Below are positions 1 through 9,079 of a stretch of 64,000 nt of DNA, piece after piece. The notes beneath the pieces were generated by a model. The model had not been told where the DNA came from and did not search any database. It saw only the letters and a program-made list of their open reading frames with translations. Both the position numbers and the translations under genes were made by a program. Source of the stretch: Epiperipatus broadwayi (lineage: Eukaryota > Onychophora > Udeonychophora > Euonychophora > Peripatidae); assembly GCA_028023455.1 (NCBI GenBank), contig JAQFVV010006313.1, positions 1,680,992 to 1,744,991 on the forward strand, in the 5' to 3' direction. Position 1 is the stretch's first letter. Every line of letters starts with the position of its first letter.

Positions 1-182
1 TTTATAACTTACTTTTAAGCTTGCATTTTATGATCACTAGATGGAGCTTACCAGCAGCTCTAAACAAGCTTTGTTTTTATAAGTGCTGAAAGAGATAAAA
101 TTCAAAATCTCTATCATTATACCCTATCTCCAGACCAGCTGGTTTCAAGCTTATGGCTCCATTTAATGATCATAAAATGCAA
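1..182 (-). repeat. Inverted partial monomer of hammerhead family A
   Basis: This segment is the reverse complement of the family A monomer that follows it. It runs from the AAGCTTGCATTTTATGATCA block through the TAGCTCTAAACAAGC block to the hammerhead region near 121-160, then switches at about 160-166 into plus-oriented sequence (ATTTAATGATCATAAAATGC). The window starts inside it, so its outer limit is unknown. The abrupt orientation change makes this a foldback junction at the edge of the array. Confidence 0.75.
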
Positions 183-436
183 GCTTAAAAGCAAGTTACA
201 AAATTTATAACTTGTTTTAATTATTATAAGTGTACCTTTGAAGGTTTTTGCAATGCTATATATTGCAGAGGCTATGGTGAAACTGAGCTGAATTCAGACC
301 CATATAGCTATCTAGTTTGTCAAGCTAGATTTCAAGACATTTACATGTCTGATAAGTTCATGCTTTCAAATTAATAAAACATGTTTTGTAAGTGCTTACT
401 TTTGAGTTAGTATTTTAGATCTAGTTTCTAGTCCCC

Positions 437-490
437 TAGCCCTCCACAGATGTGAGCCATAAGCTCAAAACCAGCTTGTCTGAGGTGGGT
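437..490 (+). ncRNA. Hammerhead-ribozyme-like motif, family A monomer 1
   Basis: Read 5' to 3': stem I 5' strand CCCUCCA, core CAGAUGU where CUGANGA is expected, stem II GAGC-CAUAA-GCUC with four perfect pairs, AAAAC where GAAAC is expected, a short stem III around ACCAGCUUGU, the NUH site GUC ending at 480, and stem I 3' strand UGAGGUGGG. The topology is type I. The core carries substitutions (C3-A, and positions equivalent to A9 and G12), so this copy is probably inactive or weak. The assignment rests on the fold and on conservation in sister copies. Confidence 0.5.
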
Positions 491-852
491 TATAACAATA
501 GGGACTTTGAATTCTATCTCTTTTGGCATTTATAAAAACAAAGCTTGTTTAGAGCTATTGGTAAGCTCCATCTAGTGATCATAAAATGCTAGCTTAAAAG
601 CAAGTTATGGAATTTATAACTTGTTTTAATTATTATAAGTGTACCTTTGAAGATTTTTGAAATGCTATTTATTGCATAGGCTATTACTATATGGTGAAAC
701 TGAGTTAAATTCAGACCCATATAGTTATCAGGTTTGTCAAGCTGGATTTGAAGACATTTACGTGTCTGATAAGTTCATGCTTTCAAATTGATAAAAACGT
801 GTTTTATAAGTGCTGACTTTTGAGTTCGTATTTTAGATCCAGTTTTTAGTCT

Positions 853-893
853 CCCAGCAGCCATAAGCTCAAAACCAGTTGGTCTGGAGGTGG
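853..893 (+). ncRNA. Hammerhead-like motif remnant, family A monomer 2
   Basis: This is the homologous position one period (404 bp) downstream. Stem II 3' strand GCUC, AAAAC, stem III ACCAGUUGGU and the GUC at 882-884 followed by UGGAGGUGGG are kept. The CUGAUG core strand has been deleted between CCCAGCA and GCCAUAAGC, so this copy cannot form a complete ribozyme. Confidence 0.45.
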
Positions 894-1035
894 GATATAA
901 CGATAGAAATTTTGAATTCCATCTCTTTCAGCATTTATAAAAAGAAAGCTTGTTTAGAGCTATTGGTAAGCTCCATCTAGTGATCATAAAATGCAAGCTT
1001 AAAAGCAAGTTATGAAATTTATAACTTGTTTTAAT

Positions 1036-1600
1036 TATATATATATATAAAGATTCCACCTTTATTGTTAAAATGGAGTTGCCTTGACAACAGTTTGATA
1101 TTATTGATTGTTATCTATATTGGTATTATCTAAGGGTTGACTGATTTATAATCGATATATATATATATATATATATGCGTGTGTGTGACTATGACTGAAT
1201 TACTTAGCTTCTTAAAAAATTAGCTTAAATGTTTGCATATATATATTGCATAATAATTATCCTATTATAAACTTTCATTTAGAAACATGCTCTCTACAAA
1301 ATAAAAAATATAATTTAGATGATAGTTGTGCAATTGGAGAAAAAATGCATAAACGAATCATTTTAATTTTAATTTTTTAAAAATATTTAACTTCTTTCTG
1401 GTAACAAATTCCTATTATATCAATCTCCCATTTGCCTTTGTAAATTTGATAAAATTAAAATACTTTATATCAATATTAAATTAAAAATCTGAAAATGAAT
1501 ATTCTTTTGTTCTCAATAATAAAAAAGACAAGAAAAAAACTATATAAATATTTAACGTCAAATTAAATTTATTAAGCCTTTGTTAGTAATAAAAAAATGT
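1036..1600. other. Intergenic AT-rich DNA
   Basis: Contains short (TA)n runs at 1,036-1,048 and about 1,155-1,175. No ORF or other structure is recognised. Confidence 0.6.
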
Positions 1601-1607
1601 TTATTAC

Positions 1608-1801
1608 TTACTTATCTGAAAAATTTCTTTTTCTTGTAAATAATGACAAGGCACATTGGCATCCTCCAATAGATCCAGGAAACCTTGTTTCTCTACAAAA
1701 TTTGTTGCAATCGAAGGCTCGACTATATGCAGGAAAACAAAAATAGCATACCACTATTATGCTGATTACCGTATTAAAAAATTTGGAAGCCATTTAGAGA
1801 C
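1608..1801 (-). CDS. Putative secreted four-cysteine peptide (single exon seen)
   Basis: A 61-residue ORF starts at 1793. Residues 1-25 form a convincing signal peptide: MASK, a hydrophobic core VISIIVVCYFCF, then a small-residue AYSRA cleavage region. The mature part has C-x3-C (DCNKFC), then GGCQC (C-x-C) and ends LFTRKR, a basic processing site typical of peptide precursors. A good 3' splice acceptor (pyrimidine tract then TTTTAG) ends at 1802, eight bases before the ATG. At the 3' end a consensus donor GTAAGT (1611 down to 1606) overlaps the TAA stop, and an AATAAA follows at once, so it is either the last exon or an internal exon spliced onward. I do not recognise the family; a disulfide-bonded neuropeptide, antimicrobial peptide or toxin-like peptide are all possible. 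Confidence 0.5.
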
Positions 1802-2258
1802 CTAAAAGAAAAAAAATAATAATTTAAAGCAAGTCAAACAGTTAAATAGACAGATAAAATTTATTAATCACATATTTAAAAAAATATCGCAAACAATAAT
1901 ATAAAATAATAATCAAATATTTAATTGATCAGGAGATGTATTAATGTTCTAGCATTGGAAATAATCAAAGAATTGTGAATCATAGTACTTGAATTCAAAA
2001 GTCTGCTTTTTTTTATTATTTCATAAAAAACATACGAAGAAACATATATGTATGACTTAAATAGATCGTATCTGAGTAATGTAAATGTGAATAGTAACTT
2101 TACAACATTTTCTACAAAAATCTGTGAGAAGACCTTAAATTCATATGGATAAAGATAAGGGGCCTCCATAGAATATAAATATCATACATTTGTTTCAATA
2201 CTTGTGTTTTTCAATGTTGACACTGACTTTTTTTAGTTGACAATTTTTTATTAGTGAA

Positions 2259-2297
<39 letters not shown>

Positions 2298-2460
2298 CTT
2301 TAATTATGTATGTATATTTAATTGTGATATTTAATCATCGATATTCTTCTTTCTATTATGTTTATTGATTTATTAATGTAGTCGATAAATAATAATGTCT
2401 ATAAATAATACTGACATTAATCTATATAAAAAATAAATAATGACGTTATTTAAATTACAG
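1802..2460. other. AT-rich DNA upstream of the peptide exon
   Basis: On the minus strand this would be intron or upstream sequence of the peptide exon. It contains a (TA)n run at about 2,261-2,294. The ORF at 1,921-2,169 (-) has low-complexity hydrophobic composition and no family resemblance. Confidence 0.5.
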
Positions 2461-2604
2461 GATTATTGAGCTTCTTCCCCCAATAGAATCATCTTCAGTG
2501 CTCATATAACAACCTTCTACTGATTCTAAGCATTTATGTACTGAGTAAAGAAAACATGGATGTTACCATGAAAATTATAATGATAATGCCAATAATATGC
2601 ATAG
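2461..2604 (+). other. Candidate small 5' exon (acceptor, ATG, donor)
   Basis: TTTAAATTACAG ends at 2460 as a possible acceptor. A 95-base leader with relatively high GC follows, then ATG at 2556 opens MDVTMKIIMIMPIICIG, which reads like the start of a signal peptide. It is interrupted at 2605 by GTAATG, a possible donor. No downstream partner exon was identified. It could be chance in AT-rich sequence. Confidence 0.2.
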
Positions 2605-2975
2605 GTAATGTTTTTAAGACAATGTTACATTCTTTATTAGGATTAAAATCATGTACATTAAAACAAGAAAGGAAGCTAAATGAAAACTTCTGAGAAAAAG
2701 TTTTATGTACGAGAACAAGGAAATATAACTAGGGAACTTTAATATAAGATGTTACATAAGAGTCAGATAATTTATTTATCATCATCAATATCAAAAATGT
2801 CAATTAATTTTGGTAACAAAAATTATAACCATGATCATTTATAGCAATATAAATGGTGCAATATGAAACCTGAATTAATAAAATATGAGAATCTGCACAC
2901 TAAAAAAATGTAAAGTAAATAGGCCATTTGGAGTAAGACTTGATAATGGCACATATAAATAATATGTATATGTAT
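2605..2975. other. No feature seen
   Basis: AT-rich sequence without ORFs or clear repeats before the family B array. Confidence 0.5.
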
Positions 2976-3047
2976 AATCAATAAAGCAAGTCAGATGTCA
3001 TGCGACCTTTCTTTTTAAGTTTGTATTACAGAAATGTAATATAGGAG

Positions 3048-3166
3048 GTGCACCAATAGCTCTAACAAGCTTTTATTGATAAGTGTCAAAGAGAGAGCCA
3101 ATTATGAAGTGCACCAATAGCTCTAACAAGCTTTTATTGATAAGTGTCAAAGAGAGAGCCAATTAT
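3048..3166 (+). repeat. Local 61-bp tandem duplication inside family B
   Basis: A 58-base segment beginning GTGCACCAATAGCTCTAAC at 3,048 is repeated with near identity at 3,109-3,166. Only the first monomer carries it, so it is younger than the array. Confidence 0.85.
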
Positions 3167-3186
3167 ATTTCTATCTAAAATTATTC

Positions 3187-3237
3187 CCAGCCTCAGACCG
3201 ATCAGTTTTGAGCTTTTGGCTCATTTCAGTCAGGAGC
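3187..3237 (-). ncRNA. Hammerhead-like motif, family B monomer 1
   Basis: On the minus strand: stem I side around UCCUGA, core CUGAAAU, stem II GAGC-CAAAA-GCUC, AAAAC, stem III ACUGAUCGGU and the cleavage triplet GUC (3,198 to 3,196), then UGAGGCUGGG. Stem II is the same as in family A, while stem III differs in sequence but still pairs. The core is degenerate, so activity is doubtful. Confidence 0.45.
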
Positions 3238-3610
3238 TACAACATTCAGACACTATATATAAATTACCAATTCAAATGCCAGCCCTTATCTAATATAAAG
3301 TTATTAAGCAGAAAATGTGAATTTTTTAGACACATAAATATCTTAAAATCCAGCTATCTAACTTAAATAGCTATAGGGGACTGAACCAAATTCAGATCAA
3401 CCAGATATTAACAACCTTATCAATATAACATCACCAAAGCCTCAAAAGCATAATTATAATAATCAATAAAGCAAGTCATATACTGTGTGATTTTGCTTTT
3501 TAAGTTTGTATTACAGAAATATAATGTGGGGAGTATATCAATAGTTCTAACATGCTTTTATTGAGAAGTGCCAAAGAGAAAACCTATACTATGTCTATCT
3601 AGAATTATTC

Positions 3611-3662
3611 ACATCCTCAGACTGATCAGTTTTGAGCTTTTGACTCACATAAGTGAGGAGCT
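3611..3662 (-). ncRNA. Hammerhead-like motif, family B monomer 2
   Basis: On the minus strand: stem I CCUCA pairing with UGAGG, core CUUAUGU, stem II GAGU-CAAAA-GCUC, AAAAC, stem III ACUGAUCAGU (fully self-complementary) and GUC at 3,622-3,620. Both stem I and stem III differ from family A (CCUCCA/UGGAGG and ACCAGCUGGU) yet keep pairing. This supports a selected RNA fold in the ancestor. Confidence 0.5.
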
Positions 3663-4115
3663 AGAACATTCAGACACTAGATCTAAAATACACAATCAAA
3701 AGCCACCACTTATCTATTATGTAACTATTAAGTAGAAATTCTAAAATTTTTAGACATGTAAATGTCTTAAAATCCAGCTGTCTAATTTAAATAGCTATAT
3801 GGGACTGAACAAAATTCAGATCTACCATATATTAACAGCTTTAGTAATATAACATTGCCATAGCCTCAAAGGCAAAATTATCATATATTGCATGACTTTG
3901 CTTTTTAAGCTTTTATTACAGAAATGTAATATAGGGAACATACCAGTAGCTTTAACAAGCTTTTAACTGATCAGTGTAAGGATGGGAATAATTCTAAATA
4001 GAAATATTATATGTTTTCTTTTTGGCACTTAATCTCTAAAATCTTGTTAGAGCTATTGGTATGCTCCTTATATTTCTTTTCTGTAATATAACCTTAAAAG
4101 CAAAATCATATGACA

Positions 4116-7100
4116 TATGTAAACATCTGGCTTATTTTAAAAATATACATTGCTATTCAAATTACATATATAATGAAATAGGGTGATTTAAATTGTTATG
4201 CTGAAAGGTGGTTTATAATGCACAATAAAATGTGAATTTAATTAGGTAATATGCAAACAAACACACACACTTTCTTCCTGCGACTCTTTTCCTTTCTCTT
4301 TCTTACATAGTTAATTTTTACAACTAAGAAAGATAAATAATTTAATTATAAAATATCGTAAAAAGAATTAACTATTTAAATAATTGTAAAGTATATAAAA
4401 TTGTCATGAATACAAACAAAATCGTTAAAAAAATATAAAACATCAAAAAATTGGAAATTAAAAAAAAAAAAAAAATAGAAAATTATGTACTTCAACTGAT
4501 TTAAATAAAAAATATACTATATTAAATATTAGTATTTATAAAAATTAAAACGTTATAAAAATATATTAAGTCATCATTAAGAGTAATTATATGAGATTGT
4601 TATAATAAATATTATATTAATAGAAAATGAAATGGATTTAAGGAATAAGAATTAAATGTTACAAAAAATGGAAATGGATGTTAAAAAAATCTTGGATTGA
4701 ATATTGAAATTTTGATGCTCATGATAAACAAATAATAAAGAAAAACAGGACAATTTCGTAAATTTAAGGATGTATAAATTTTCTAAAAAATAAAATATCT
4801 TTCTGTGCCATTAAACATCATTTATACTCTTCATTGAAATTGATATTAATAACAAGCTTATTACAAATATTGAATTAGATAATATTTTACTAAAAGAGAA
4901 AAATGTTTACTAAATAAATATTTATGAGAAAAGAAAATTTATAATAATGAACCCATTAATGATATACAGAATACTTATAATATTAAAAAAATACAATATG
5001 TAAAGCTTTGTTATCAGATATTCTAATAATTATGTAGAAAAACAGAATATAAAATAGCAAAGAAGATATAATACATTATGCAAAGATCATATTAATATAT
5101 TAAAACCGAAATATATAAAATTACTAAATAGCATGAAACAAGCACAAAATTATACATATAAACCAATATAAATTATTGTATCATTTTTCTTATGAAAATC
5201 TATATATTTAACAGATTGAATTCTCTATGTGTAAAATGCTCCCAATCTTATTTTTAAGAAGAGTACAGAAAAATTATTTAGAATCATCTTAAAATGTTGT
5301 ATGTGAGTAAATTTTTTAAAAAGAAAAACTGCTTAAAAAAGCGTTTTTTTTTTGTTTTTTTTTTTATAAAAAAAAATAAATGAAACTGTATTATTGTCTA
5401 CGTAAACCCGGGATCCCATAATAATATTCTCAGCTGAATCATTTGTTTTACCTACCATTTATTGCCAGATTTTTATTATTTTATTAGTATCATTATTATG
5501 TTTATTATAGTGCTTATTTAAACTAAAAAGAATCATTAAAAGAAGAATTGCATTAATGTTAAAGAATTAATGAATATGTTTCCTTTGGAAATCTTTGCCA
5601 TATTTAAATTAAATGTTTTGACCAGAAGCTTTGTGCCATCAGATAAATAGTATTCAATAAATTATATATATATATTAACAGAAAGCCAGTATGGAGGAAA
5701 CTAAACTATAAACTAAAGTTATTGTATTTTTATTTTGTTTGTTTTATTGGTTTTTTTAAAAAGAAGAAACAGGAAAAATATTTATGCTATATTTTCTTTA
5801 TAAATATGTGTAATACTGTTGGGTATAAGTATGCCAGGTAATTTAATTTTATAATTTAGGGTTAATGGGTTTATTAGAATGAGTAATAATTCCACTATTT
5901 TTGGGTAATATTAGTATTATTATATTTGATAAATGTCTCACAAGTAAAAATACTTTTTATCCCTGGAGATTTTAATATCTCATTCTTAGCTAATTTAAAT
6001 GCATGGTATTTTACTTGGTTTATTTAAATCAGCCAAAGAGGTTTATTAAAGGGTTTTCCATTCATTTGTTTTATAACTGCTACTTTAATAATAACCACAC
6101 ATATTTCTATATAAACATTGAAAATTAATTTTCTTGCACTTAATTCGCGCTCTTTTAAATGTCACTAGCCATTATATTTTAACACATAATATTTTATTAT
6201 GTGTGCATTGTATCTTTGCCTAGAATTTTATATGCATTTAATTTTTAACTAATTCTTATATAGGCAGGTGACATAGTTTGCATTGTAGGTTCTGACATTG
6301 ATTATACATGTATTTTAAAATTATTATTGATGACTTACTCAGTTAAAGTGATGTTTATATCCTGTTATTAGTTTAGTATTTGTTAGCCTCATATAGCAAG
6401 GCTTTGTCAATTATTATTAGTATGCTTAATGGTGTAGACAAGGTCCTCCATCCTTATTTTATTGCTTTTCCATGAGGTGATGGTGTTAATTCCTAGTGAG
6501 AATTATCATGTATTAGATATTGTATTTTAGTGATTGTAATCACATACTTTTGAAAATGTTTAGATCCCATGGAGAGGATCATATTTTTTCTGGTGCATCT
6601 TTCCTGTTCCTGATGTGCTGAGACAAGGTCCAGGCATCATCTTTTCTGCCTCAAAGATAGATATTTTTGGAAGCCACCACAATCTTAAGAAGTTGTTCAG
6701 CTCTGCAGAGCATATTTGTATTTATTTTGGCCTATCACTCATGATGCATTAATACTAGTTCCACCATAGTAGGTGATGTTGCATTTGTTTTAGATATGTA
6801 ATGACAAGATATGTTTGTTTGAGGAACTGTGTTTCTTCAGGTTGTGTTTAGCTATTTTTAATGCTTAAACATATATCAATGTCTGAATTGTACTGTTATG
6901 ATAGTTTTATCATCCACAAAAAAACAACAATAATTTATATTTATTTTTAAGTATATAGATTATGCATATGGTTATAAGTGGCAATTCACACATACTAAGT
7001 TTAATATGTTCATCCAGAGTTTTTGCCGCTGGAATTTTAAGTATTTTAAATTCCAATTTTACAACATCTGGTTTAATTATTTTTATGTGGACAGAATTTA

Positions 7101-8655
7101 TTGAAATAGGTGTATAAACGACCTCTGATGAGTGGCCCATGCATTTAATTTAATTTAAAGTTAGCCTAGATTTACGTAAATGCATCACTAGCTATAATCT
7201 TAATAGTGTCAGTGTAATTAATGATAATTTTAAAATGTATGCTGTATAAGCTAATCCCAGCTTAGCTTTTTTTAAGCTCATGATATACAATATAAATCTG
7301 TTAGTGTATTATTCTGGTTGTTAAATTTTGCCACAGTATTATGAAATGTGTCAATTAAACTTAAGGTTATGATTGTTAAGCTCCCACCATTATAATTAAA
7401 GTAAAGAGATTTAGAATCCTTATTCATTTAATGAGATTATTTGGATAAAATTAAATATCAAATAGCCTCTTCTATCTTGTATTTATTTATTTATTGTTGT
7501 TTGTTAAAATAAACAGTTGGAAAAAAGTTAAAGGGGAATAATCAATAGCTTTAGTCAAATAAAATATTGTAATTTCTGTAAGAGACTGTTCGTCAAAATG
7601 GTTAAAAGTTAACAGCAATATCTTGGCAATGTTTGTTCCAATAATTTTTTGTAAATATTTATAATTTATTGCTATTAATAAACCAAATTTATTATTATTT
7701 TAAAAGTTTAGTTTCTGTTTGTTTTTCTTTTATCTGATATTGTCTTGAGTTCCAAAGGTTCACAAAACCTTCATAAAGTATACAAAATATATTTTCATAT
7801 TTGTGTAAATTATATAAAGCCATCCTTGTCATTGTGATTCTCAGATTGAATCACATTAACAGATAATCACATATTTACAGATACTTAATAGAATGTTTAT
7901 TTTAAAATCGATGTTCAAGTTATTATTATTTCTTATCAGATTAAAGATTATGCAATGTGAGATGAAGAATATTAGTAATTCAGAAGAATATTTACTATGC
8001 TTTAAAAACTGCACATTTTCTTATATTATCTTGTATAGTTTAAAATTTAAAATCCATGTGCATTTAATGTCATTAGTAGGTTGTCTGTGAGTATGTGGAA
8101 AGGCCTAAAAAGTAACCTTGTTCTTTTCCCAGCTTGACTGATGTCTTGGGTAATAGGCCATAATTGGTTTAAATTTAGATTAACTAATCAAATTTTTAAA
8201 TTGATATATTTTCTTTATTATGCTATGATTGAATGTAAGATAATTATCTTATGGTCAGCCAAAATATCACTCACTTGTTTATTAGTCCAAGCAATCATTT
8301 ATTAGGCAACTTAAACTTTTATCTTTCACAAGAGTTTAGTTTAAAACCCCTGAGATTGTTTACTCTTGTTGCCTTGTTAATATAATTCAGTGAGATAGTC
8401 CTTCCAACAAAGTATCATTTGTTTTATTCAGAGTGTATGATCTGATAGTAGGCCTATTCTGATAACTATTAAATAATGATTTAAGTTGTCTTTCATATGA
8501 TTTATGTTAAATTATTAATAAGACATAATAGTTATTTGCATTGGTATTAGATTTGGTCTCTGTCTGATTGTATATCTCTGTATCAACATTCATCCTTAAT
8601 TATTGTAACCCCACTGAGCCAAGTCATTAGGAATCTCTAATAGTTTAGGATAGTT
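4116..8655. other. Long AT-rich stretch, no gene recognised
   Basis: Contains homopolymers (A run near 4,461, T runs near 5,344-5,365) and isolated short ORFs (6,910-7,140 on the minus strand and 7,893-8,090 on the plus strand) with no recognisable domain or flanking splice sites. A slightly GC-richer patch at 6,570-6,720 has no ORF. This could be intron or intergenic sequence. Confidence 0.5.
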
Positions 8656-9060
8656 TATTTCCATTTCCTTCATTATTTTCTTATTCATCTTTATCTTATT
8701 ATTATCTTCACCATTTCCATTTCATCTTTTCCATCTTCTTCTTTTCCATATCTTTAATAATATCATGTCTCTATTTAGTCTATCATCATCATTTCTTCCA
8801 TCTTCTCATATCATCATCATCATTTCATCTTTTCTTCTCATTTCTCTCTTCCATTATCTTTAACATCTTCCATCTCTTTTTACATCATTATCATCATATT
8901 CTTCCATATCTTTTTTCCATTCTCATCTCACATTTTTTGTCATCATCTTCATCTCCTTCATTTTCAGCTTCTTACATCATCCATTCTCTCTCTCTTCTCT
9001 TTTCACCATTTCTCAAAAAATTTCATTTTTGTCACTTCACCCCCCCTCCCATCATCACTA
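8656..9060 (+). repeat. Pyrimidine-rich low-complexity tract
   Basis: About 400 bp made of TTCATC, TCATCATC, TTCCAT and CTCTCT words. The minus strand is therefore purine-rich with GATGAT runs. It lies directly beyond the 3' end of the minus-strand LINE at 9.08 kb and may be an expanded 3' microsatellite tail of that insertion. The short ORFs here are serine/phenylalanine low-complexity artefacts. Confidence 0.6.
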
Positions 9061-9079
9061 ATTTTATTAAAATATTACT

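Larger units (their letters stand above)
183..1035 (+). repeat. Tandem array, family A, about 405-bp monomers
   Basis: Two complete direct monomers and a partial third are visible. The block GCTTAAAAGCAAGTTA recurs at about 183, 592 and 997, giving periods of about 409 and 405 bp. Each monomer runs through GTGTACCTTTGAAG, TTCAGACCCATATAG, the hammerhead-like block, CTTGTTTAGAGCTATTGG and the terminal ATGATCATAAAATGC. No ORF is present. The array ends in a short (TA)n at 1,036-1,048. The same family recurs at 56.2-56.94 kb, so it is dispersed. Monomer size and one ribozyme-like fold per unit resemble animal hammerhead satellites or retrozymes. Confidence 0.8.
2976..4115 (-). repeat. Tandem array, family B, about 424-bp monomers
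   Basis: The block AATCAATAAAGCAAGTCA recurs at about 2,976 and 3,461, and a related start lies at about 3,870-3,890. Hammerhead sites are 424 bp apart. Each monomer contains GTATTACAGAAATGTAATAT, a block like CAATAGCTCTAACAAGC, the ribozyme-like block (on the minus strand) and AATAGCTATA...TTCAGATC. The blocks are recognisably homologous to family A. The third unit is truncated and turns back on itself near 4,005, continuing as inverted sequence (CTTGTTAGAGCTATTGGTATG) to about 4,115. Confidence 0.75.

Noticed and set aside
183-1035. CRISPR array or bacterial repeat
   Set aside because: Monomers are about 405 bp without short identical repeats and unique spacers, and the setting is eukaryotic.
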